DNA of 33,104 nt from an uncultured Candidatus Poseidoniales archaeon (GTDB lineage Archaea; Thermoplasmatota; Poseidoniia; Poseidoniales; Poseidoniaceae). A program made the translations under genes and the position numbers. The notes beneath the pieces were generated by a model, which was not told where the DNA came from, did not search any database, and was given only the letters and a program-made list of their open reading frames with translations. Location: NCBI GenBank assembly GCA_902563095.1, contig CACEWA010000014.1, forward strand, positions 1 to 33,104, in the 5' to 3' direction. Of this stretch, positions 17,056 to 25,501 are shown one piece after another (positions within the stretch are counted from its first letter, which is position 1; each line of letters begins with the position of its first letter).

Positions 17056-18828
17056 TTAGATTTTCATTCCGGTTTGTACTGCCCACATGCGCGCGTAAGT
17101 ACCTCGTTTTTCGACTAAGTCTTCATGCGTGCCGTCTTCAATAACGTTGCCGTTTTCAAGTACAATTATTCTCTCAGCATTTCGGATTGTTGATAATCTG
17201 TGAGCGATAATTATAGCAGTCCTATCGCTAGAAATTTTACTAATTGAACGCTGTAAAGCCGCTTCGGTTTCATTATCAACAGCAGAGGTTGCCTCATCTA
17301 GAATTAGGACAGGAGCGTCTTTCAAAACCGCCCTTGCAATTGCTAGACGTTGTCTTTGTCCACCGGATAATCGATGTCCTCCTTCACCCACTAGAGTGCT
17401 CCAGTTGTCAGGCAAATCTTCGATGAAGCCAGACGCTTCCGCTACTAGGCCAGCAGCCTTGACTTCTTCATCCGAAGCATCTGGTTTGCCGTATCGTATA
17501 TTTTCCATAATGGTAGTTGGAAATAATGTGATGTGCTGGTCTACCAACGACATTGATGAGCGTAATTTCTCCAGGTCCCAATCCGGAAGAGACTTTCCAG
17601 CCCATTCGATGCTTCCTTCACTGGGTTCTGCGAACCTTAGTAGCAGTCTAATCAGAGTAGTTTTTCCAGACCCTGTCGCCCCAACAATTCCAGTTATGTC
17701 TCCAGATTTAATATTCAAATCGAGATTATCGAACACCTTTTCCCTACCAGTATATGCAAAACTTACATTTTTCAATTCGATATCTGAACTTGCAATATCC
17801 TCATGATTTGGTTTGAAATCGCCCTGCATGATTTCAGTTGGTGAAGAAAGAACATCCAACACTCTTGTCGATGAAGCCATGGCCCTTTGATAGAGATCAA
17901 ACGTTTCTCCTAAGCGGGTTAGCGGCCATAGTAATCTCTGAGTCATGAAAACAAGGACAGAGTATGCTCCAATAGCCAACACTCCTTCAAGAGTCAACCA
18001 TCCTCCGAGTAACAGCGTTGCAGTAAAGCCACAAAGAATCGCCATTCGAATCATTGGTACGAAAGCCACAGATAATCTGATAGCTTTCTTGTTGGCATTT
18101 CTGTATTCGTTACTCAAATCTTCTACACGCTTCAATTCTCTTTCTTCCGCAGTGAACGATTGAATAGTGGACATACCGGATAAATCATTTTCTAGCAAGG
18201 CGTTTAATCTGCCAGCAGTGTTACGAACTTCGGCATATCTTGGCTCTAAACTTCTCTGATAGAGGAAAGACCCCCAAATGATAACAGGGATCGGAAGTAC
18301 TGCGAATAGCGCAACTTTCCATGAGATTGCAAGGAACACAGCACCTACTACAATCACAGTTGTAGTTACCTGTAACAGGTCATTAGCACCCTTGTCTAAA
18401 AATCGTTCTAACTGATTGATATCATCATTTAGAATAGCTAGAATATCCCCCTTTTGCCTCTCATCGAACCACCCCATTCCTTGTTTTTGCACATGACTGA
18501 AGGTTTCTAATCGCAACTCATGCTGAACAGTTTGGGCCAAATTCCTCCACAATATCCCGTAAAAGTACTCGAACAGAGACTCCAATCCCCATATGATGAA
18601 AGTCAAAACAGACAGTAAAATCAGTTGGTGCCAGGCATCCACTACTCCAAATCCTGCTAGAAAAGACTCCTCTCTTTGTACTACTACATCTACTGCCAAA
18701 CCGATTAGTAAAGGGGGTGCTAAATCCCATATCTTGTTTAGCACTGAACATAGTGTTGCGAGGCGTATCGTTCCTTTATGCGGAGACATGTATCGTAACA
18801 ATCTCCTGAACGGCCCCCCTTCACTCAT
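17056..18828 (-). CDS. ABC exporter, fused membrane and ATPase domains (MsbA/multidrug type)
   Basis: This protein has 590 residues. Six membrane segments fill about 1-320, followed by an ATPase domain with Walker A GATGSGKTT near residue 380, signature LSGGQRQRLAIARAVL near 488, Walker B VLILDEATSAVD and the switch His in IIAHRLST. The order TMD-NBD and the length are those of half-size exporters that work as dimers and export lipids, peptides or drugs; the substrate cannot be read from the sequence. The start at 18828 (MSEGGPFRRLLRYM) is chosen because the frame upstream overlaps the divergent gene and lacks family character. It is divergent from the PPC-domain gene across 97 bases. Confidence 0.92.
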   Translation of the reverse strand: MSEGGPFRRLLRYMSPHKGTIRLATLCSVLNKIWDLAPPLLIGLAVDVVVQREESFLAGFGVVDAWHQLILLSVLTFIIWGLESLFEYFYGILWRNLAQTVQHELRLETFSHVQKQGMGWFDERQKGDILAILNDDINQLERFLDKGANDLLQVTTTVIVVGAVFLAISWKVALFAVLPIPVIIWGSFLYQRSLEPRYAEVRNTAGRLNALLENDLSGMSTIQSFTAEERELKRVEDLSNEYRNANKKAIRLSVAFVPMIRMAILCGFTATLLLGGWLTLEGVLAIGAYSVLVFMTQRLLWPLTRLGETFDLYQRAMASSTRVLDVLSSPTEIMQGDFKPNHEDIASSDIELKNVSFAYTGREKVFDNLDLNIKSGDITGIVGATGSGKTTLIRLLLRFAEPSEGSIEWAGKSLPDWDLEKLRSSMSLVDQHITLFPTTIMENIRYGKPDASDEEVKAAGLVAEASGFIEDLPDNWSTLVGEGGHRLSGGQRQRLAIARAVLKDAPVLILDEATSAVDNETEAALQRSISKISSDRTAIIIAHRLSTIRNAERIIVLENGNVIEDGTHEDLVEKRGTYARMWAVQTGMKI

Positions 18829-18925
18829 GCTTAGGCTAGGGGCATGAAGTATGAGAATGCTCGTCTTCAAACCGTCCTCAAAATATGAGATAACCATAAT
18901 TGAGCCCCAACCAATCGCTACGGTC

Positions 18926-19354
18926 ATGGAATGGACTCGTAGCGGCGAAGACCTGTTTGTCAGAATCGATTCAGGTGGTGAAATCCACGCATCTCTACAA
19001 AGACTTGCAGACGAAGTAGGCTTTGATGCTGCAGCGATTACTAGTGGTATTGGGAGAACTAGGGATACATTGTATGGCTACATGAATGAAGACGGCGTAT
19101 ACATACGTAGGCAACTAAACTCTCCATCCGAGTTGGTGAGTTTATCTGGCAACATATCTAGGACACAAGATGGTAAAGCGTTCACACATATCCACTGCTG
19201 CTGGTCTGATGATGACAACAATGTCCACGCTGGACACATGTTTCAGAGTGTAGTTCATGTAGTTGCAGAAATTCATATTCGTATTCTAACACATGCAATT
19301 ATGACGCGCTGTCCATTGCCAGATGTCGAACTTTTAGGGTTACAATTTTCGTGA
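18926..19354 (+). CDS. PPC (DUF296) domain protein
   Basis: This 142-residue protein consists of a single PPC domain (plants and prokaryotes conserved, DUF296). Typical elements are the Phe/Ala-rich helix LADEVGFDAAAITSGIG, the strand VSLSGNIS, and FTHIHCCWSDDDNNVHAGHM, where three His could form a metal site. The domain forms trimers in known prokaryotic structures. In plants it accompanies AT-hooks, but none is seen here. The start MEWTRSGEDL at 18926 matches the domain boundary; the longer upstream frame overlaps the divergent promoter region. The biochemical role in prokaryotes is not settled. ligA follows 31 bases later. Confidence 0.85.
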   Translation: MEWTRSGEDLFVRIDSGGEIHASLQRLADEVGFDAAAITSGIGRTRDTLYGYMNEDGVYIRRQLNSPSELVSLSGNISRTQDGKAFTHIHCCWSDDDNNVHAGHMFQSVVHVVAEIHIRILTHAIMTRCPLPDVELLGLQFS

Positions 19355-19385
19355 CATTGATAGCCCTTGGCTTAGGTGTATATTC

Positions 19386-20804
19386 ATGGCCGGAGAAGAG
19401 CGAATCAAGTATCTGGCCGATGCGGTCAGATATCATCGAGAATTGTACTACAATCACTCCGCTCCTGAAATCTCGGATGCTGAGTTTGACGCCCTTTGGG
19501 ATGAGTTGAAAGATTTGGATCCCAACAACGCAGTATTACACGAAGTGGGCCCCGAACCCCTTCCTGGTACTGAAAAAGTTGAGCACATGTTTCCGATGCG
19601 TTCATTGGATAAGGGAACTTCAGATGATGACATTATCCACTTTGTAACCCAATCAACTTTCGGTGGCAAAAGATATCTCGCACAACCTAAATTGGATGGT
19701 TCTGCACTATCTTTGGAATATGTCGCAGGTAACCTCTACAGGGCAGCCACAAGGGGCAGTGGGGAGAGAGGAGAAGATGTTACACTGAATGCCAAACTGG
19801 TAGCAAATGTTCCAACTAGATTGAACTCACCTGTTGATTGTCATGTGCGCGGGGAAGTGGTTATGCCGCTAGCTGTGTTTGAAGAAAAATACAGAGACAT
19901 ATCACCAAATCCTCGTAATCTGTGCTCTGGGGCATTGAGGCAAAAACACGGGGATGGAAAGGCCGATGCCTCAGATTTGGTTTTTTGTGCATATGATGTC
20001 AAATTCCCAAATGAAAGCCCAGATACGGTAAACGATAGCGAATTACTTTCATGGCTACAAGGAGTAGGAATCGAACCTGCTCCATGGGAGATTTTTTCTT
20101 CCGAAACTCCGCAAAAAGAGATGATTGAATACACTTCGAAATGGGGCGCTAAACGAGCGACTTACGAATATGAAATAGATGGAATTGTATTCAAATTAGA
20201 TAATTTAGAACAGCGAGAAAATCTCGGTATGACCGCCCACCATCCCCGATGGGCCCTTGCATGGAAATTCCCTTCACAAGAAGCACACTCCGTGCTATTA
20301 GGGGTAGATTGGCAGACTGGAAGGACCGGTGCTGTGACTCCAGTAGCTAGAATAGCTCCACAAATGGTTGGCGGAGTAACGGTAGAAAACGTGACTTTGC
20401 ATAATGTTGGTGAAGTCGAACGGCTAGGTATCAAGATCGGCGACAAGGTGAAAATTACTAGAAGAGGCGATGTGATTCCTAAAATCATTGAAAATTTAGG
20501 TGAAGCGTCGTTAAGTGACATGCAGAACCGATATCATGCGGATGGGAGGAAATTCAGCGCAGAGTTATCCGTCCAGAGAATTCAGATTCCGAAAGATTGT
20601 CCTGCATGCGGCAGAAACTTGGTAATGAAAGGTGCATTTTTGCGGTGTATGTCGTTAGAATGCGATGCAAGAACCGCACGAGCGTTGACCTATTGGTGCA
20701 GAACGCTAGAGATGGATGGAATTGGAGAGAAGTTAATCGAAGCATTGCTCGATAATGGTTTAGTCAAAACAATCGCAGATTTGTATAGATTAAGTCATTC
20801 ATAA
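19386..20804 (+). CDS. ligA: NAD-dependent DNA ligase, N-terminal fragment (interrupted by in-frame TAA)
   Basis: These 472 residues correspond to the first two thirds of LigA. In order come domain Ia (RYHRELYYNHSAPEISDAEF) that binds NAD+, the adenylation domain with catalytic K102 in PKLDG and ATRGSGERGEDVT, the OB fold (GRTGAVTPVARIAPQMVGGV), and the four-Cys zinc finger (CPACGR and CMSLECDA). The frame then meets TAA at 20802-20804 within the first helix-hairpin-helix part, at a point where LigA proteins carry an ordinary residue between ADLYRL and NLERMG. The same frame resumes directly behind it. LigA is essentially bacterial, so transfer into this archaeal lineage is likely. The fragment alone would lack the DNA-binding HhH and BRCT domains. 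Confidence 0.93.
   Translation: MAGEERIKYLADAVRYHRELYYNHSAPEISDAEFDALWDELKDLDPNNAVLHEVGPEPLPGTEKVEHMFPMRSLDKGTSDDDIIHFVTQSTFGGKRYLAQPKLDGSALSLEYVAGNLYRAATRGSGERGEDVTLNAKLVANVPTRLNSPVDCHVRGEVVMPLAVFEEKYRDISPNPRNLCSGALRQKHGDGKADASDLVFCAYDVKFPNESPDTVNDSELLSWLQGVGIEPAPWEIFSSETPQKEMIEYTSKWGAKRATYEYEIDGIVFKLDNLEQRENLGMTAHHPRWALAWKFPSQEAHSVLLGVDWQTGRTGAVTPVARIAPQMVGGVTVENVTLHNVGEVERLGIKIGDKVKITRRGDVIPKIIENLGEASLSDMQNRYHADGRKFSAELSVQRIQIPKDCPACGRNLVMKGAFLRCMSLECDARTARALTYWCRTLEMDGIGEKLIEALLDNGLVKTIADLYRLSHS
20802..20804 (+). other. In-frame stop codon inside ligA
   Basis: The TAA lies between AGT CAT TCA and ATT TCC AAT with no frame change, and the conserved sequence continues on both sides. A single substitution from CAA, AAA or GAA would explain it. 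It may be a true nonsense mutation, a sequencing or assembly error, or a recoded codon. Confidence 0.9.
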
Positions 20805-20822
20805 ATTTCCAATTTGGAAAGA

Positions 20823-21398
20823 ATGGGTGATAAAAGCGCGTACAACGTACTCGATGAACTTGGTAAAACAAGAAATTTGAATTTAGCAAGATTCCTTCAT
20901 GCGCTAGGAATGGAAAGAATCGGGCCAGAGGTTGCTACGACAATTTCTCAACATTTCACTTCAATGGAAAAAATGCTTCTTTGGGTCGATGAAGGAGAGA
21001 TTGATGAACTTACAATCATAGAGGGGATTGGTGAAAAAGTCGCTGCTATATTTAGAGATGGAATCAAAAAACGTAGAAGTTTGATTGATGATTTGTCTGA
21101 AATTATTACAATAACCGATGAAGCAGAATCTGCAACAGGAGTATTCGATGGCAAATCATTCTGCATTACAGGTTCACTCTCTCGCCCTCGCAAGGAAATA
21201 GCACTTGCAATCAAGAATTCTGGCGGAAAGGTGGTTGGAAGCGTGAGTGGCAATCTCGATGTTTTGGTAGCAGGGGAGAGGGCAGGAAGTAAATTAGCAA
21301 AGGCAGAATCTCTGAATGTTGAGGTTTGGAGTGAAGAAAAATTGTTCAACAAGATTTCAGAACCGAAAAAAGGACCCAAGACACTGTTTGAATTCTGA
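20823..21398 (+). CDS. ligA: NAD-dependent DNA ligase, C-terminal fragment (HhH and BRCT)
   Basis: This fragment continues LigA in the same frame as the upstream part. It holds the NLERMG/KSAYNVL helix-hairpin-helix segment, FLHALGMERIGPEVA, IIEGIGEKVA, and a complete BRCT domain (GVFDGKSFCITGSLSRPRKE to VEVWSEEKLF). Read through the stop, the whole gene spans 19386-21398 and gives about 670 residues, the normal LigA length. If translated separately, it could begin at the ATG at 20823 with the purine-rich ggaaag just upstream, giving 191 residues. That separate translation is possible, but a recent interruption or a base error is the simpler reading. Confidence 0.85.
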   Translation: MGDKSAYNVLDELGKTRNLNLARFLHALGMERIGPEVATTISQHFTSMEKMLLWVDEGEIDELTIIEGIGEKVAAIFRDGIKKRRSLIDDLSEIITITDEAESATGVFDGKSFCITGSLSRPRKEIALAIKNSGGKVVGSVSGNLDVLVAGERAGSKLAKAESLNVEVWSEEKLFNKISEPKKGPKTLFEF

Positions 21399-21443
21399 CG
21401 ATTAACACATGATACTAAAAACACACCAAACATGTAAGGGTAC

Positions 21444-23894
21444 ATGCGTCTGAAGTTAGCATCACTTCTGTTAGTGTCTATTTTGCTGGCATCAACTGTT
21501 CCAACATCAATTGGATACAGCAATGGAATATACAACCGCGGTAGTAGCGGATGCAATTGTCATGGTTACAATGTAGTAACTGTGTCAATGAGCGGCCAAC
21601 CAGCGTCATATAATCCTGGGACTACATACACTTTACAGATTTCAGTTAGTGGTGGTGGATCTGGTAATGGTGGATTTAGCTTAGATGTGAATAAAGGGAC
21701 ACTATCAACAGGTGGCGTTGGAATTATGGCCGTGAAGGTGAACTCTGCGGCAGACAGCGCAACACACACCACGAACAGTTACCGTAGTTGGAGCGTAGAT
21801 TGGACAGCACCTTCCGCAGGTTCAGGCTCTGTACAGTTCGACCTATCAGCGGTTGAAGCAAATGGCAATGGAGGTACAGGAGGAGATACTTGGGGCGATA
21901 CGACGATCACAGTACCTGAAGGCGGAACTCCGCCGTCTAACAATCCTCCGTCAGTATCCTCTGTGCTTTTGAGCCCCGCTAATCCAGTTACTACTGATAC
22001 ACTAAATTTGACATATACTTTCCAAGATTCTGATGGAGATTCAGAATCTGGAACTATGATTAGATGGTACAAAGATGGAATGTTAGAATCTTCTAGAAAT
22101 GATCAAACTACAGTTCCATCATCCTTGACTTCTAAAGGAGAGTCTTGGAATGTTACAGTCACTCCAAGCGATGGAACAGACGATGGTAATCCTGTACATT
22201 CATCGAGCCTAGTAGTTGTGAACTCGATTCCTTTTGTTAATTCGGCAGAAATCACTCCAACAGATGCTTTGGAATCAGATGATTTAACACTAATTCACTT
22301 ATCTTCAGATGCCGATAATGATATCGTAGCAGTCAGCGATACTGAATGGTATGTGGACGGTTCCAAGGTTTCAGCATTTGATGGTGATACGACAATACCT
22401 TCCGTTGCAATTCGAGATGGAGATGTTTGGTATGCTAAGATCAGAGTCAATGATGGGGAGGTAGACAGCGACTGGTTTACAACACAAGACATCACAATTG
22501 GTAGCGATAATACGCCTCCAACAATGGTAAGCGTATCTATTTCCGGAGGCCCGTACACGACAACAGATGATTTACAAGCAACTGCGCAAGCTACCGATGC
22601 TGATAACGATGCTTTGACCTATGAATGGGATTGGCCCGCAACAAATGGCGCAGTTTCATCATCAACATTACCTTCATTTTACACAGAAAAGGGAGAATCC
22701 TGGACTGTAAGATGCAGGGTTACTGATGGAGTTGTATATTCAGATTGGATGGAAAGTAGTGCAGTAATTATTCAAAACTCAGCCCCGGTACTGAATGAGT
22801 TGAGCATAGATCAAGAAACCGTATTCTTCGATACTGAAGCAACTTATTCCTATGACGCTTCTGATGTAGACGGAGATACACTTTCCACTTCAGAAACCTG
22901 GGATTTAACTGGAGATATTTTGACTCTGACCCTATCCGTATATGATGATGAAACGGCTTATTCCAATACATTGAGCGATACAGTTCAAATTGTCAATTCA
23001 TTACCTACCGTTTCGTATGATGGTCCAACAACACAAAGCGCTTTGATTCAACTCAATCCAACTCTGCAATCCAATGATGCAAACGGTGACATGGTCACTA
23101 CATCATGGCAATGGATGAGAAACGGATTCATGACCGATGAAAATGGAAGCACTATTTCTGAAATTAAGTTGGGCGCAGGAGATGTATGGACTGCCATGAT
23201 AACTCCTAACGATGGTCAGGACGATGGGCCTGTATTGGTAATCGATTTCACAATTTCAAACACAGCCCCTACTGCGAGCATTACCGCTCCAGAATCTCTA
23301 ATCAGTGGAGTAAATGCTACCTTTTCCGCAATGGATTCTACCGATGTTGATGGTTCAGTAGTAAATGCAATTTGGAGTATTGATGGTATAGTAATGCACA
23401 ATGGAATGACTTTCACAACTCCCATGTCAGAATATTTGAATTTGCAAGTCAAAGTGATTGATGATTTAGGTGCACACGATGTTTATTCTGAAACCTTTGA
23501 AGGAGTAGAGCCTCCGTTCGCAGAGGATGTAGAAGCTAAATTGGAAGGCAGTGATGTAGTTATTACATGGAAACAAGATGTTGATGGTACAACAGCAGAC
23601 GAGTGGGCGGTATTCCACAACGAACAACTTCTAGGCACTACACCCAATCTTGAATACCGTCATTCCCCTACATTGGAAGGAGAACATTCCTACATTGTAG
23701 TGGCAGTTGTTGATGACCAGATACCTCCACCGCTGACAGGTTGGGCAACTTCATCAGATTCAGTCGAAGTCAGTTCGAGTGTAGTTCCCGAATCTCCTGG
23801 GCCTAGCGATACTGCAGGATTAATTTTCAGCATCATTTTGTTGCTGGTCGGATTAACTGGTGTGATATTTTCATTCATTCCTAGGAGGGATTGA
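21444..23894 (+). CDS. Anchored surface protein with CxCH motif and Ig/PKD-like domains
   Basis: This protein has 816 residues. The signal peptide spans about 1-24 and is followed at once by SSGCNCHG (C37, C39, H40). Residues 45-155 look like a Reeler/choice-of-anchor V-type beta domain. Several Ig/PKD-like repeats follow (NNPPSVSSV, DNTPPTMVSVSISG, NTAPTASI and so on), then a fibronectin-like stretch and a C-terminal helix at about 785-810 ending in RRD. In choice-of-anchor V-like proteins the corresponding N-terminal position often carries a CxxCH heme c site; here only one residue separates the cysteines. The next gene starts directly after the stop, with aggagg at 23883-23888. Heme, metal or disulfide roles cannot be told apart from sequence. 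Confidence 0.82.
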   Translation: MRLKLASLLLVSILLASTVPTSIGYSNGIYNRGSSGCNCHGYNVVTVSMSGQPASYNPGTTYTLQISVSGGGSGNGGFSLDVNKGTLSTGGVGIMAVKVNSAADSATHTTNSYRSWSVDWTAPSAGSGSVQFDLSAVEANGNGGTGGDTWGDTTITVPEGGTPPSNNPPSVSSVLLSPANPVTTDTLNLTYTFQDSDGDSESGTMIRWYKDGMLESSRNDQTTVPSSLTSKGESWNVTVTPSDGTDDGNPVHSSSLVVVNSIPFVNSAEITPTDALESDDLTLIHLSSDADNDIVAVSDTEWYVDGSKVSAFDGDTTIPSVAIRDGDVWYAKIRVNDGEVDSDWFTTQDITIGSDNTPPTMVSVSISGGPYTTTDDLQATAQATDADNDALTYEWDWPATNGAVSSSTLPSFYTEKGESWTVRCRVTDGVVYSDWMESSAVIIQNSAPVLNELSIDQETVFFDTEATYSYDASDVDGDTLSTSETWDLTGDILTLTLSVYDDETAYSNTLSDTVQIVNSLPTVSYDGPTTQSALIQLNPTLQSNDANGDMVTTSWQWMRNGFMTDENGSTISEIKLGAGDVWTAMITPNDGQDDGPVLVIDFTISNTAPTASITAPESLISGVNATFSAMDSTDVDGSVVNAIWSIDGIVMHNGMTFTTPMSEYLNLQVKVIDDLGAHDVYSETFEGVEPPFAEDVEAKLEGSDVVITWKQDVDGTTADEWAVFHNEQLLGTTPNLEYRHSPTLEGEHSYIVVAVVDDQIPPPLTGWATSSDSVEVSSSVVPESPGPSDTAGLIFSIILLLVGLTGVIFSFIPRRD

Positions 23895-24995
23895 ATGCGA
23901 TTCAAAGTGGGATTAGTACTGTTATTGATGATTCTGTCAACGACAATTTCTACTGCAAACCCTGGTGGTAAAGGAGACGACATACGCTCCAGAGATTGCG
24001 CAGGGTCTTGTCACGCATCATCTTCATCGAACGGTATCTCGGATGCAGAATTAGATATTCAATATCCTGAACAAGTCTATGCTGGCTTACTGATGGAAAT
24101 TGAAACATGGGTTAATTTCGTTGAAGTAAGTTCGAATAATATGGTCGGGCTAGCATTGTTGGTAAACGAAGAAGGCGCAAAAGATCTGCCTGGAGTCGAT
24201 GGATGGGAAGTCGTTACAGACCCAAATGGCGGGACTAACAATTATGTAGAAATTGTCGACTCTTTTTCTTTGCAAAATGAAGTCAGAAAAACTTGGACAC
24301 TACGTGCTCCTGCTAGTCCGGGAACTTACGAGTTATACCTTGCAGTACAACATGGCACTCCGAATGGAGGAGTGGCAATGACTGGAATTTCCGATGCTAA
24401 GCAAGTTGTTGTTAGCGAAGTCCCAGAGAATCTTCCTCGCTTGTCTCCGGAATGGGAACCAGTCAATACTAGGCCGATTGGAGAAGAGACTGAAATTACA
24501 TTGCAATTGTTAAACACTGATTCTGCACTTGTGGAGTTGAAAGGTAGTAATCAAGGGCCTATACAAGTTGTCGACAACAAATTCACAATTCCAGCAGCGG
24601 TTAATCCTGGTACAGTTGAATGGAGAGTAGTCATGATTGGTGAAGGCCCAACACAACAATCTCCATGGTTCAGAATTACTGCTCAAGAACCTGGTTGGGA
24701 AGTAGACGAATTTGCACTATATCTCCAAGGATTTGCTCTTTTCATTCTCTGCATTGGATTAGTTGTTTTGCAGAGGCCGAAGGGTGAAGAAATAGAATCA
24801 AGCAAGTACGACAATACTGCAGATGTGACATCACAATTTGGTAGAATTCAGGGTTCTTCTCCTGCAATGGTTGACTTGCCTACCACTGGCCCTCCGATTC
24901 CAGAGGAAGGCCTTCCTGCAGGTTGGACTATGGAGCAATGGGAATATTATGGTCAAGAACACCTTGATGGTTTAGCAGGAGGTGGCCAACAATGA
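23895..24995 (+). CDS. Anchored protein with CxxxCH motif and acidic-aromatic tail
   Basis: This protein has 366 residues. The signal peptide spans about 1-22, followed by RSRDCAGSCHA (C35, C39, H40), the same place as CxCH in the upstream protein. One or two beta-sandwich domains follow to about 270, with a membrane helix at about 274-293 and a cytoplasmic tail that closes with GLPAGWTMEQWEYYGQEHL. The motif resembles a heme c site with one extra residue. The ATG at 23895 follows the previous stop directly, and the 3' end overlaps the third gene by four bases, so the three genes form one operon. The function is unknown; surface electron transfer or metal binding is a guess from the motif and the neighbours. 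Confidence 0.82.
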   Translation: MRFKVGLVLLLMILSTTISTANPGGKGDDIRSRDCAGSCHASSSSNGISDAELDIQYPEQVYAGLLMEIETWVNFVEVSSNNMVGLALLVNEEGAKDLPGVDGWEVVTDPNGGTNNYVEIVDSFSLQNEVRKTWTLRAPASPGTYELYLAVQHGTPNGGVAMTGISDAKQVVVSEVPENLPRLSPEWEPVNTRPIGEETEITLQLLNTDSALVELKGSNQGPIQVVDNKFTIPAAVNPGTVEWRVVMIGEGPTQQSPWFRITAQEPGWEVDEFALYLQGFALFILCIGLVVLQRPKGEEIESSKYDNTADVTSQFGRIQGSSPAMVDLPTTGPPIPEEGLPAGWTMEQWEYYGQEHLDGLAGGGQQ

Positions 24996-25501
24996 TTTCT
25001 GCAGGCACCTTTCACGTAATCTCAACCGAACTTACAATTGGAATGTTTGCTCTAGCCGGTGTCGCATTTTTGCTATGTGCAATTCAAAAGGGCCCAATCT
25101 CTAGAGAGCCTGTTGCCCATTGGGCTTTACTCGGCGGTTTGATAGCAACCCCATTCGCAATAATTAGTGGAGTAAATGCAGTTCCAAGTGAAGGAATCGA
25201 CAACCCGATTTTGGCTAACAAACTGTTGCTATCTATGACTTCCGCAGGTCTAGCAGTAGGCATTTTACTACGAAGAAAGTGGGGAGGGGAAGTAGACATC
25301 CGACACTCTAGTATCGGCATGGTTTCAGTTGGATTAATGTTGATTACAGCAGGTATGGGAGGAGAATATTCTCGCAGTGAAACTTTGTTACTATTCATTC
25401 CTAAGGAAACAGTCATGCTATTCCCAATTTGGGCTAGCATAGTATTACTCATTCTCGGAATTGCAATAGTTGGCAAATCAGCCGTAGAGCATAGAAGTTG
25501 A
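24992..25501 (+). CDS. Multi-helix membrane protein, DUF2231-like
   Basis: This protein has 169 residues. Four to five hydrophobic helices are visible (about 10-30, 42-62, 75-92, 108-125 and 138-160). His8 near the start of helix 1 and His43 near the start of helix 2, with their spacing, recall DUF2231-type proteins, some of which are suspected heme binders; the match is loose. The start ATG overlaps the stop of the upstream gene and is preceded by aggaggtgg. It completes the operon with the two Cys-His surface proteins. The 3' end overlaps the convergent PAC2 gene by 24 bases. Confidence 0.75.
   Translation: MISAGTFHVISTELTIGMFALAGVAFLLCAIQKGPISREPVAHWALLGGLIATPFAIISGVNAVPSEGIDNPILANKLLLSMTSAGLAVGILLRRKWGGEVDIRHSSIGMVSVGLMLITAGMGGEYSRSETLLLFIPKETVMLFPIWASIVLLILGIAIVGKSAVEHRS

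Noticed and set aside
17396-17806. 136-residue plus-strand frame inside the ABC exporter gene
   Set aside because: It is antisense to the Walker A to signature region of a complete ATPase domain.
20805-20822. Frameshift as the cause of the ligA interruption
   Set aside because: The frame before and after the TAA is identical and the codons right after the stop continue the LigA sequence, so only the stop codon itself is anomalous.
20948-21556. 202-residue frame on the minus strand opposite the end of ligA
   Set aside because: The plus strand carries the clear HhH and BRCT domains of LigA and then a signal peptide gene; the antisense chain has no recognisable domain.
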